A DNA stretch of 64,000 nt, from assembly GCA_030549335.1 (NCBI GenBank), contig CM060195.1, positions 1,599,501 through 1,663,500 on the forward strand. Reading direction: 5' to 3'. The notes under the pieces are model-generated. The model was not told where the DNA came from. It saw only the letters and a list, made by a program, of their open reading frames with translations, and did no database searches. A program made the translations under genes and the position numbers. The stretch is from Pontederia crassipes (Eukaryota > Streptophyta > Magnoliopsida > Commelinales > Pontederiaceae). This document shows positions 46,383 to 58,300 of this stretch, piece after piece (the stretch's first letter is position 1; every line of letters starts with the position of its first letter).

Positions 46383-49300
46383 CTATAATCCAGATGAGGA
46401 GGTCCGATCCATTCGCTGAGCACCTAATTTTGCTTGGGCTGGCTTTCCTCGGCCTCTGCCCAAGGACAAAGGCATGGCTTTAGTAGTTGGAGGAGGCGCA
46501 GCAATCGCTGCCCATGGATCACTCTCGTCTAAGCCCGCAGATGCCGCCTTTGTACCAAGAGGCTTCGAGACTGTTTTGGGTGGTGGTGCAGCAATAGAGC
46601 CCCATAAATCATCCGCATCACTTGCTGGCACGGACTTCACATTTGATGTCCTTGACGTAGTAGTCTTCGGAGCAGGAGCAGCAACTGAACCCCATAAATC
46701 ATCATCTGCTGATTTTGGTCTAACAGAAGCCTTCGGTCGTGAACTTGTAGCTAAGAAATACACAAAAACGATTAAAGCGCATGGTCTTTTAAAATGTAAA
46801 ACAAGTGATAACCAATAACTATTCTAATATCCCAAAGAAAAAGCTCCTCGAATGATGACAAGACAATAAAGATAAATCATGATTTCTTATGATGAGTCAG
46901 ATTTGGATTGTTGTTTGAGGCATTGCGGTTCAGTACCACATAAGGAGGAAGTGGAGAATCATATAATTGGCATCCTACAACGCAACACAACGTAACTAGA
47001 AATAGAGAATCAGCAAATTGTACCTTGTGACTTTGGATGCACAACTGGCTTTTGCTGAGCAGCTTGTATGTTGGCTAGTGAAGGTGGTTTCTGCTCCTCG
47101 AGTGGCTCGATGTCATCCCATCCATCTTTATCATCATCATGGTCTTCATGCAGAAGTCCATTGTCAACTTCACCCCAGCCACCATCAGTTGATGTTGGAG
47201 ATGGAGGTCTAGGTTGATCAACACTATTTGTCCCAGAACTAGCACCCTCTTGTACATCTTTGGAAGACAATCCATGTATTAATATTTTTCAAACAAAATC
47301 TATGTATTAATATTAAATGCAAATGATTGCCAGAAACTGAATCACAAAAACCAAGAATCCAAAATAGGTATAACCATAAAATCGTTGAACTTAAAGTGTG
47401 TATGGGAAACAAAGCCACAAAAGGAGCAAAAAAGTTTACGAAACGGAGTGGGTGTCCACAAAAGGTAAACCCCCTCCCTCCCCCTCCACCCAACAGGCAT
47501 CTATTTTTTGGGGTAGAGAATTTGGGAAAAGTGGAATGTTAAAGTAGGACTGCGTGTTTATAAAGTACTGCTGCAATTTCCTAAAGCTAACACAGCAGGA
47601 TTTGCAGCCGTTGCATCTTACACAGTGTTTCTCAAATGAGAGGATTAAAATGAATATGATAAATTTGTAAAATAAGTATAAACCAAAATAATAAGAAGCA
47701 TAATGTTATAGTGAGAGAAAAAAAAAGAACAGAAATATGAGCATGAGAAATTTCTATCAAAATCAGGGTTTGAGGTGATAGAAGGTTTATGAATTTTTTA
47801 GTTAATTCCCTCTCAAAAAAATCTTCAGTTAACTGGTCGAGGGATCAGCTATATCAAGATGACTTATTATACACATTTTTTAAGAAAGTATACTCTCCAG
47901 TCGCCAGCAGCTATGCTTCACTTCCCTCACTCCTCACTCATTGTTCCTATAATTTTGACTTAACCTGCTTCTATGTTTCCTTAGTTATATATACTTCACA
48001 TTATCCCCCAAATGCGCATTGAGTTCAAAGATTGTTAAACTTTTTATCCTGCTTCATAAAGACCATTCTAACTTCTAGACAAACACATTTCTGTGTAATG
48101 GTGAAGGGCCTAAGGACTGAAACTTTAGATTCTATAAGCTTTTCAATACCACTGAACTGCTGACATGTAAAGCACACCAGTGCTAACTAACCTCATTCCT
48201 GACGCAACCAACTTGCATAACGACATAGCCCCCTAGATTTAAGCATATTAAGCCACTAGCAAAAAGTGTTTTTAGCTTTAAATGGAATTTGTAAAAAAAA
48301 TTTCCATTAAAAATTGGATATACCACTGATATTAAAAAATTATATAAGATGATCCCCAGAGTACACATAATCTCAATTAACTTGCTGGATCTTGTAGATG
48401 AAAACTAGAAAAGGCTATGAGAAATGCTTTTGCTGCCTCATAAAAAAGTATTTTGCTACCCCAGATTTAGGGGCCCCTGCCAAGTTTATTCGGAAGCAAG
48501 TATGATGCTTTTCTGAAATAAATAAAGAACCTAAATTCGAGTTCACAGTTGCTGAAGCAGGCGATGAGCTGGAATTTGCAGAAGGTGGGACATGGTCAGA
48601 AGTTTTCCCCTTGGTCAAAGAACTCATAGCCCACCTGCATAAAATCAAGCGTGATGTTATCAGTAATAATAGCTAGTTTAACTTCACTAACAAACATGGT
48701 TTATTTACTACATTAAACAGGTTCCATATAACATTATATCATGCATGCATGCATATTTTCATTGTGATTCAAAGTCAAGCCTCACTGTTTCCATGTGGAA
48801 TATGATTTAATTTTAAAAACTGTTTTTTTAGAGGTTTAAAAACTGTTTCCCTGTGGAATATGATTAAGTTTCAAAGACTATCTATTTTTTTCTGAAACGG
48901 AATCTAAAACTATGTTTCATATGCAAGTGGATGCATTGCTACCAAGCTAACATGATCAATGAAAAAGAAATCTAATCTGGTAGTTGCCACTAAGGAAAGA
49001 AACAAGAGGTGCACACCTTATAATATGAGCCTTTGTGGTAATTTGTGTTTTACCAGTAGCAATTGTACTGGAATTATGATAATCTAACTTGGAAAGTAAC
49101 TTTGCATTTGAAGCAGAAAGGAGCACATGAATGTGAAATATGCAAAGTTATACACAAACACATACTTTCTGCAACAGCTAAAAGTTGGAGCAGCCTAACT
49201 TAACCAAGAGAATATTCATTTTGCATCTAATATGATACAGCTAAGCAAACAAAAGCTACATTAAATTGAGAAAATATAGTAATAGTAATAATAATTAGGT

Positions 49301-52300
49301 ATCCATCACGAGTAATTTACCCAAGTAGACTTGTATTTCCAGGAATTAATGGTATTCCAACACCAGTTGCCTCACTTGTGTCACCTGACAAGAGCTACAA
49401 GCAGAGAACAAAGTAGACCTTACAGTTAGCAATGCTTCCTATATGAGACAACACAACATCCAAGCTAATAAATATAGCGAATAGCTTAATTGAAGAATAT
49501 CGCTGCCTTATCCATAGAGAGACTCGGGTATTATCAAACTGAAAAAAAAAAACTTCAGAAGCATAAATGAAAGTCATGGAACTCTCTGAACTTGCAACAT
49601 CACAAAATAATAACTAATTAGTTATGAGGCAAAAGTTCAAAATATTGTACCTTTTCATGGTATTGTTTTGCTATAAGAAGGAACTGATCAATGGCTAGAA
49701 ATGCCTTTGCCCTCACATCACTGAAGCAGAAACAATAAAAGGAAGTCACACACACGACCTAAAATGTAAAAGATCATGATAATTCTTCTAAAAAATATCA
49801 TGATAATTGAAAAAATATATTCTACAAAGAAAAATCAGTGGCTAGAATCAAATTTTGTGGCCCAGGAGGTTTGGAGACAGGCGTGCACCTCGGGCATCTT
49901 TCCTTCAGCCTCGGAGACCTTTTAACAGCCACTCGTAGCTCTTAGCAGTCAGAGCCGTAGAGCACAGCTGGCAACCTTTCTTGCCAGTACCTGGGCCATC
50001 TAGCTATGTCGTGTCATCTTTTGTGGGAAGAGATGTCATGTTGAGAATATTGTACACAGTATCAGGAGTGGGGATTCGGTTTAGAGGCTGTACCTTTCTC
50101 CTTTCTTTTTCGTCGCTCTCAAGAGGAGAGCTCTCACATGGGGGTGTAACTCCCCTTGGGTGAAACCTGGTGCAGCGCACTAATCTGAGCCGTCCAATTT
50201 AGATCAAGGTCTATATCATTTCCTCTCTCTCTCTCTTCTTTCTCTCTCTCGGGCGTGAATCCTCCCCATGATTTCCTCTCTTCTCCCTCTTGTGCCCGAG
50301 GCCTTCGAGCCGCCCCTTTCTCGCCGTCGATCCCCTATCCCGCCATCGATCCGCTCCCATCGTTGAGCCGGATCCCCTCTCTTCCTCGTCAATCCGTGCC
50401 GCCCGGACTCTCTTCCCCATCGACCTGTGCCCGTCGCGTCACCCCTCTCTTCCTCCCCCTCCCCCTCCCCCCCCCCCCCCCGGCTGCCAACCGCCGCCGA
50501 TCACAGAGAAGAGAGAGAGAGCACGCGTGAGAGTAGAGAGAAAAAATTGTAAAATGATCTACACCCTAGAGCGGAATGGCGTCGTATGATCCATGTAGCC
50601 GACCCCACCTAGTGGGATAAGGCTTTGTTGTTGTTGTTGTTGATCTACACCCTTGATTTCAATCGGACGGCCCAGATTAGGGCGTTGCACCAAATTTCAC
50701 CCAAGGGGGTTACACAGTATGTGGGAAGAGATGTCATGTTGAGAATATTGTACACAGTATCTCTTTCCTTTTTCAGGAGTGGGGATTCAGTTTAGAGGCT
50801 GTACTTTTCTCCTTTCTTTTTCATCGCTCTCCTCTTGAGAGCTCACATGGGGGTGTAACCCCCCTTGGGTGAAACCTGGTGCAGCGCACTAATCTGAGCC
50901 GTCCAATTTAGATCAAGGTCTAGATCATTTCCTCTCTCTCTCTTGTGGGCGTGAATCCACCCCATGATTTCCTCTCTCTTCTCCCTCTTGTGCCCGCCAT
51001 TCTGCAGGCGCCACAGGCCTTCGAGCCGCCGATCGCCTCCATTCTGCAGGTGCCATTCCTGTGCGTCCCCGCCGTTCCTACCAATTACCACCGCCCCCCA
51101 CGAGCACACAAGCCGTCGATCCCCTATCCCGCCATCGATCCGCTCCCATCATTGAGCCGGATCCCCTCTCTTCCTCGTCAATCCGTGCCGCCCGGCCTCT
51201 CTTCCCCATCGATCCATGCCCGCCCCGCCCCTCTCTTCCCCCCTCCCCCCCCCCCCCCTCGACTGCCAATCGCCGCCGATCACAAAGAAGAGAGAGAGCA
51301 CGCGTGAGCAGAGAGAAAAAAATTGTAAAATGATCTAGACACTTTATTTCAATCGGATGGCCCAAATTAGGGCATTGCACCAAGTTTCACCCAAGGGGGT
51401 TTTTTTTTTTGAGAAGGAAAAGGATGACCACCACTTAGGTTGTCATCCACGTATATATATATCATCAAAAAGGGATCATCATGTACAATAGACACTCTCC
51501 AGAGGAGAGCAACAAAAAACGACGGGAGGTGCTATCCAAAACCCCACTCCCGAAGAAGTCAAAACATATGATGTACAATATTATCCACCTGAAATCTCTC
51601 CCCACAAAAGATGACACGGTTGCGCTGGAGCCAGATGGCCCAGGCACCAGCTAAAAATGTCGCCACTGGTCGTCTCCAATCAAGTCTCTGTCTGCCGAGC
51701 CTCCTCATGTCCTGCCAAAAGTCAGAGGCCGTGAGGGAAACGCCACCCATAATGGTCGTCCGAGACCACACCTCACGAGACACCCGGCAGCCAAAGAAAA
51801 GATGCGCAACATCCTCCTCCGCCTCCCCACACATCACACAAGAAGTATCCGCCTGTGGTGCCCTCGTGCCCTGTAAACTCTGGAGAGAATCCGCTCACGC
51901 CGCAAAAGCCAAGCAAAAATCTTGACTTTCAGCGGCGAACGGGAGCGCCAAATGAGTCTGCAATCAGCCCTGAGGTCCTCTGAGTCAGTGGTGGTCGGAA
52001 GGAAGTGAAGATATAGGCTGCGCGCCGAGAAGGAGTCCGATAACCATACCCAACCATCCGACCGACCCGGGTCCGGGCGAAAAAAAGGCGATCCGCTGGT
52101 GGAGTGCTAGCAGGTCGGCGAAACGCTGGTCTGAGAGGGGAGACCTAAACAGGGGGGTCCATGAACCAGTCCCCGGGCCGCTCATCTCAGACCAGCACTC
52201 AGCCACAGAAGTATCTGGGTGCGCCGCAAGCGCCAACAGCCGAGGAAATGAATCAGCAAGTGAGCCCCCTGGGAGCCAGTCATGCCGCCAAAAGGAGAAT

Positions 52301-55300
52301 GCCTCTCCGGAACCAAGCGAGGGAGTCATGAAAGGTCGCACGCGCGGGAATAGAGCCGCCACCCCCCGCCAGAAAGAAGATGCACCTCGGGGAATGGTGG
52401 GCCTAGAATCCCATGAGAGATCACGGCCGTAGCAAGCGAAAAAGACCTCCCTCCATAAACTGTCATCAGGGCCCATAATCCGACCCACCCACCGGGCAAG
52501 GAGTGCCCAGTTAGTGCATCGGAGGTCACGAACGCCCAGACCACCCTGCGACATGGGCTTGCATATGCTGCTCCAGGCCACAAAGTGAGCCCGGCGGGAA
52601 GGACTACATCCCTGCCAAAAAAACCTGCACCTCAAGGAGTCAATCCGTGAAAGTACCTGTGCAGGCATCTGAAGTACCGACATGAAGTAGATCGGAAGTG
52701 ATGAGAGCACTGATCGGAGTAAAACAAGACGTCCGCCGCTGGATAAGAGCCGAGAGCTCCAGCCCTGAAGACGGCGCTCCAGGCGCTCGATGACGGGAGT
52801 CCACCTCCGAGAGGCAATATGTCGGTCTGATAGAGGGAGCCCCAGATAGGTGATAGGTAGGGTCCCAATGGGAGTGCGCAGCTCCGCACAGTGCGAAGTC
52901 TCCTCCATCATCATGCCAACAGGAATGAAGGAAGAAAATTTGATAACAGAAGCATTGCTAGATGGGATTGAACCCGCGACCTACAAGGAAACATTCGCGT
53001 ACTTGGCCCAAGGGGGTTACACCCCCATCCGGTTGACAAACACAAATTTAGGTGGTCATCTTTTTTTCCCTCAAAAAAAAATCAAACTCCAGCTCAAGGA
53101 ATGTCGTTAAGTCACACAAATGGCACAGTCTCATAGGTGCCGTTTGGACAAAGAATATGTTTTAGAGAATAAGAAAATTAATTCAGAAGAATATAATATT
53201 CTTCTTATATTCTTATTCTGCTCTTTGTTTGGTTTAATAGGAATACATTTTAAATATACTATATTTTATAATTAAAATATTTTATTATAAATTATTGACA
53301 TTTGATTATTATTATTATTATAAATATAATAATATATGGTTAAATTAAAAATAAAAGAAATGGTAATATGCGGAAAAGATGAGAATATATGTATTCTTTC
53401 ATTTAGATGGAATAAAAAATTTACTGTTTGAAGGAATATAAAGGTAGTATCACGATTTTCAAGGTAGTTTTATCAAAAACGTGTTTTCATTGGTATAATC
53501 TTATTCTCTTGCGTGTTTGGGGATATTCATCAGAATAAGCATCTATTCTTTGTCTTATACCGAATCAAACGCCCCCATGAATGCCAAAAGTAAAAGGGGA
53601 GGAGAAAACTGAAATCCCACTTGTCTAAGTCTTTTGCTAGGACAAAAACAGAATAAGAGGGATTCACCTTTTCTCTCCCTGGGAGATTACAAGACCATCC
53701 ATAAAGAATAAAATCCATATGAATTCTGAATCTGAAGCCATCATCAGCTAGCTCGATCAGTTCCAAAATTTTAAAATCCAGAGTTCATTTTTGTTCAAGC
53801 ATATTGTTCTTCTTCTTCTTTCGAGGGAAAAAAGAAAGGCTACCAAGTTGCAGCAGCCATCCACATGTATAGTACTATGAATATTTTGTACTGTACAGAC
53901 ATATTCTTATTTTCATTGAACAAGAAAAGGATGGCTACCAGGTTTGGGCAGCTATCCACCTTGCATTTTGTTTTTTTTTTTTTTTTTTTGAGGAGATGGA
54001 GACGTACATTTTTTTTCTTTTTGAAGGTAGATGGAGATGGAGATGTACATGTATGGAAAAAGACTTCAAAAAGAGTCAAAAAGAAGAAAAACTATCCATT
54101 TTTGTTCGAAGCATATTTTTACTCTTTACAATATATTTGGAATAATGTTACAAACAGCAGGCCAAAATAATATGATTGATCTTGCACTTTCAGCAACCCT
54201 ATATTAAAGGAAATCAAACAAAATAAAAATCGATTTCTATGTTCTCTTGGTGCATCACATATCAGGATCAATTGTAAGCCAACTAACTTGTGGAAGACTA
54301 TTAAGCATACTGTAAAAGAAATATCTGATTGAAGTCAAACTTACTTATCAGGATCAACCGTAAGCACCACAATATTCGGAAGTATGCGTGTTGCAATTTC
54401 TGTCATATCGTAGTATGCAATTGTAGCACTTAAAGCCATTAATCCTGGCACAACAGAGTTCAAGCATAAGATTATTTAGGTAAGAAATAAACTCACAAAA
54501 AAATGCCAGCTAACTCAAACATCTCGAAAATTGCAGAGATCTAAACCTCTGCATAAATTAACATGCCTGCAGCACGAGCTGGAGAAAATGTATCCCGCAG
54601 AGCACGAACTGTAAAAGCATTAATTAGAACTCTTTTCCTTGTCTGCAAAGAGCAAATTTTGTTTACTTAGTCTCTGAGCATAAAGAATATCTCCAACCAT
54701 TTTCAAAAGAACAATGGAAAAGAGGATTCTCTATTATTTGCTTAAGCTATCATGTCATGTAGATGGAAACTTACAACATAGAATATTTCAGTACAACTAA
54801 ATGGAGTTTACTTAAAATAAAACGTCATTAATTCAGGACAAACCCCTTCATTTAGATGGCTAGCAATATTTCCAAGCAAGATTGTAGTATTTGTGCGGAT
54901 GGCTGGCTCTTCATCGACCTGAAGACCAATATAAATGTGATATTTCAGAAAGAAGAAATAAGATGAAATAAGAAAGCTGTTGAAATGTTAATAAAGATTA
55001 ACTATATACATTACTAGTTGTTTCCAACCATTAAGAAAGAAAGACATGCCTGTAATTTTGATAGATACTTCAACAGGGATCCTGTCATTGTGCGTTGAGA
55101 TAACTGTAGTTACACAGAGATTAAAAATCAGAAAAAGAAAATGGAACAAGTCACTAAAGTTGTAAATTGTAACAAAGTTATGTTTTCAAATCACTGGTAA
55201 GGTATTGTTGCAAGTTCCATGGGTTAGTATCATTGTATCGCTTCAGCATAGCCATGTTTCCATGATAAACAATAAGAAGTTTATCCATGCTCCTACTTGC

Positions 55301-58300
55301 AAAGAACAGAAATAAGCTTTTTCCAAATCTTTGGATTATGTTTGTTCAGTGGTTCATTTCAATTTGTACGGTTGGAAACCCATAAGAACCACTGCAACCC
55401 ATATTTCTGATTCATTTCCATGGTTCAGTGAAAATGAAAATTGTCAAGACCCTGCATCTTATCAACTGTCACATCCTGCTTACATATTCCATGGGTTTTC
55501 CAAACACAACACAGAGATACAACTAAAAGCAACAAAAGAATGGCATAACAGTGATAATTGCATAATTCAGCAGAAAACTGTCTCAGTGTACCTTAATCTT
55601 ATAACATGAATCAGATCGTCTAAGTTCCAACAGGCCATCAAAGTATTAATATGTTGTAATCACTTAGATCAACATCAGATATAACAACAAATACCCACAA
55701 GCAAAACAATCATGATCACTTCCTGAATTTTTCTAACATGCATCAGGTCCAACTTCAGCACTCTAAACAATTTTGACGATCAAGAATCATTTAATTTAAC
55801 CTTATGGATAACAACATGTGCCAAAGAAGGAAAAGGTTTCATTTTAACAAACAATAAATGGTGGAAAATGCTTAATGAATTGAGGATGAGGGAAAAAAAA
55901 GGAAACACACGATTCAAGACTTCTTCATTAATCAACAATCTTGGATGTGTCCTTCTCAAAAAAACAATCTTGGATGTGATTATTCACAATATACCCTCAT
56001 TTTAACAAAGTTGAACTTTCAAGTCTTGTGAGCATAAATTTTAAATAAAGCTAAGAGGTGACATCAGGATAATATGGTAATGAATAAAATCAAGTACAAA
56101 TGACAAAGATCAGATAAATTGCGTGATAGCCAATCACCAAGACATAGTATTAAATGATTAAACCAAGCACAGTGCACAAGCAATCAATGATATGAAATCA
56201 GAACTCAAAAAAGATTGCCAGAAAATTTTGTTCATACAAGGATAGAACATTCATTTTGGCAGTGCTTCAAATACATTGCAGAACCATTCTAGCCTATGAA
56301 GATTGAAGAATAATGCAATCTCGTTAAACAATTCAAATAAGCATGTTTAGGACAGTGTCAACACTTACCTTTGGAGCCAAGATAAGCATTGACTTCAGTG
56401 TCAGTTCACGAAGAAAGGCGGAAGTATCAGAAAAACCAGTAGCAACATGAGGGAAAACCTACATTGTGTAAAAAGCAGTGAGTTTAAATTGTTATGTCAA
56501 CATCATGTAGATCCACTACTGAGTAATAAAGAAAAAACATGAACATGAAAAGCATACTTGTTCATCAACAATTTGTGGAGATAATGATTCTCCAAACTGA
56601 TCTATGTGCTGCAAAAGACCTACTCGAATAGCTCGATCATTAGAACCAAAAAGTTTCACCACAGTTGGCAATATCTGCATCTCAGACAATATCAGGTCAT
56701 ATACGTTGTACGAGTTAGGTATGAATGAAAAGATGATTAAAGAATTCACTGGATGTAACCAACAGACCTTGATGTTGAACTCCTCAGATGAAAGCCAGGA
56801 ACCCATCTTTAGCAATGCAGTCAAAGCAGGTGCAGCAGCTGACCCAAATTCGAGAGCAGAAGACAACAATGGAAGCAACTTGGATAGACAAAAGAAGGAA
56901 CCATTAACTTCACACGCGTAACATAGGATACAGTTTTTCAGCCTACGCAAACATTCTTTAAATTATAATACCTTTTTCAACACAATCTGGCGGGGAAGTT
57001 GTTCAGCTAAGTTGGGAAGTTTGCGGAAGAAAGTGTCTTTTTCAACACTGTCTTTTAAGTTCAGAATTTCCATGAACTGGATAGTTTCCACCAATTTGTT
57101 ATGAAAATACTCTGCCAGTATATATCTTTATTAGAGCAACAAATTGTCACAAAATATTTTACAACATCTTCCATCATATGACAATGTATTTTTTTTTAGA
57201 AGGAAAATGATGAGCACCAAATTAAGCTGTCATCCATGTATATATATCACTAAGAAGGGAAAATATATGACAATGTAGATCACAAAGCCAACTGTAACAG
57301 GGTGTACAACAGAAAAACAAAAGAAAATAGTAAAATGGCAAGTTCCATTATGTGAAAATTCCGTTTCCTATATTCATGAGAGGTAAGTGTGGATTTGAAT
57401 AAAATTCATTAAGGATAAGTGATATAGAATGAGATTAGTATTATAGGCCTGTTTTTCTTTGAAAGATAATACAGTTTAATCCATAGTGATAGCAAAAAAC
57501 AAGCACACTAATGTGTCACGGTCTCCCAGAAAAGAGCTAAATAGATAAACTATCCAATTATAATCTGTATGTGGAGTAATGCAAGTGATATAATGATAAT
57601 AAAACAAGGACAATCCTTTTGACAAAGTAAAGCATTATGCAACATAATCTATCAAATCCTATGTCATCAAGGATCACAGAAGCTGATGTTAGGCACTCAT
57701 AACAGTCATGATGCATTCAGAATCTGCAAGTGTAAATAGATTTAACAACTGACATTTTATTCATAGCTATCAATGGAGATCAACAACAACAACAACAAAG
57801 CCTTATCCCACTAGGTGGGGTCAGCTACATGGATTATACGACGCCATTTCGTTGATCCATGTTCATGAGATTCGACAGGGTTTTACGCTGGCTGTCGGGG
57901 CCTAACACAACCCTCCTCCTTTATCCGGGCTTGGGACCGGCTATAAAACATAGGCGGAGTTCCAGTGTCTCAAAGACATTTGCAAAAAAAGAAAGTTTTT
58001 CTGCTTGTTCCACTTCTTTTAGTTGACAACCTTTTAGGTTCTGTAGCTGGTTTATCATGTTTGTCAGATTGCAACTAATTTGTATTCTCATTGATGACAA
58101 AGAAAATGTTGTACTAAAAAATATCATGATAATAAGCTAAAACAATTATTAAAACTAAAACTAATGACTACAAATTTGTGTTAATAGGCATCAGTCAAAA
58201 TTCAAATATGGATATATCTTTGGGGTCAATTTGGATCAATCTAACTCATGTTTTCTGGAGTGAAAAGCGTTGTGGATAATGTTATGGTAGCTGCACTAAA

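Larger units (their letters stand above)
50023..51401. repeat. tandem duplication, units of about 690 bp
   Basis: Unit 1 (50,023-50,720) and unit 2 (50,721-51,401, cut short by the L1) both run GTGGGAAGAGATGTC... L1 3' end, TIR element. ACACAGTAT occurs at the join and inside the unit, a likely crossover site. Unit 1 carries an extra 73-bp RTE tail that unit 2 lacks. Confidence 0.8.

Noticed and set aside
46474..46818. Plus-strand ORF of 114 codons
   Set aside because: Antisense shadow of the last SCYL1-like exon with its repeats.
47795..47835. CCCTCTCAAAAAAA in an intron as a tail-only insertion
   Set aside because: Only a 6-bp flanking repeat (AGTTAA); cannot be told from chance.
50255..51383. 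Pro/Ser-rich ORFs of 90-120 codons
   Set aside because: Composition-driven frames in the cores of the two TIR copies; the same DNA is open in several frames.
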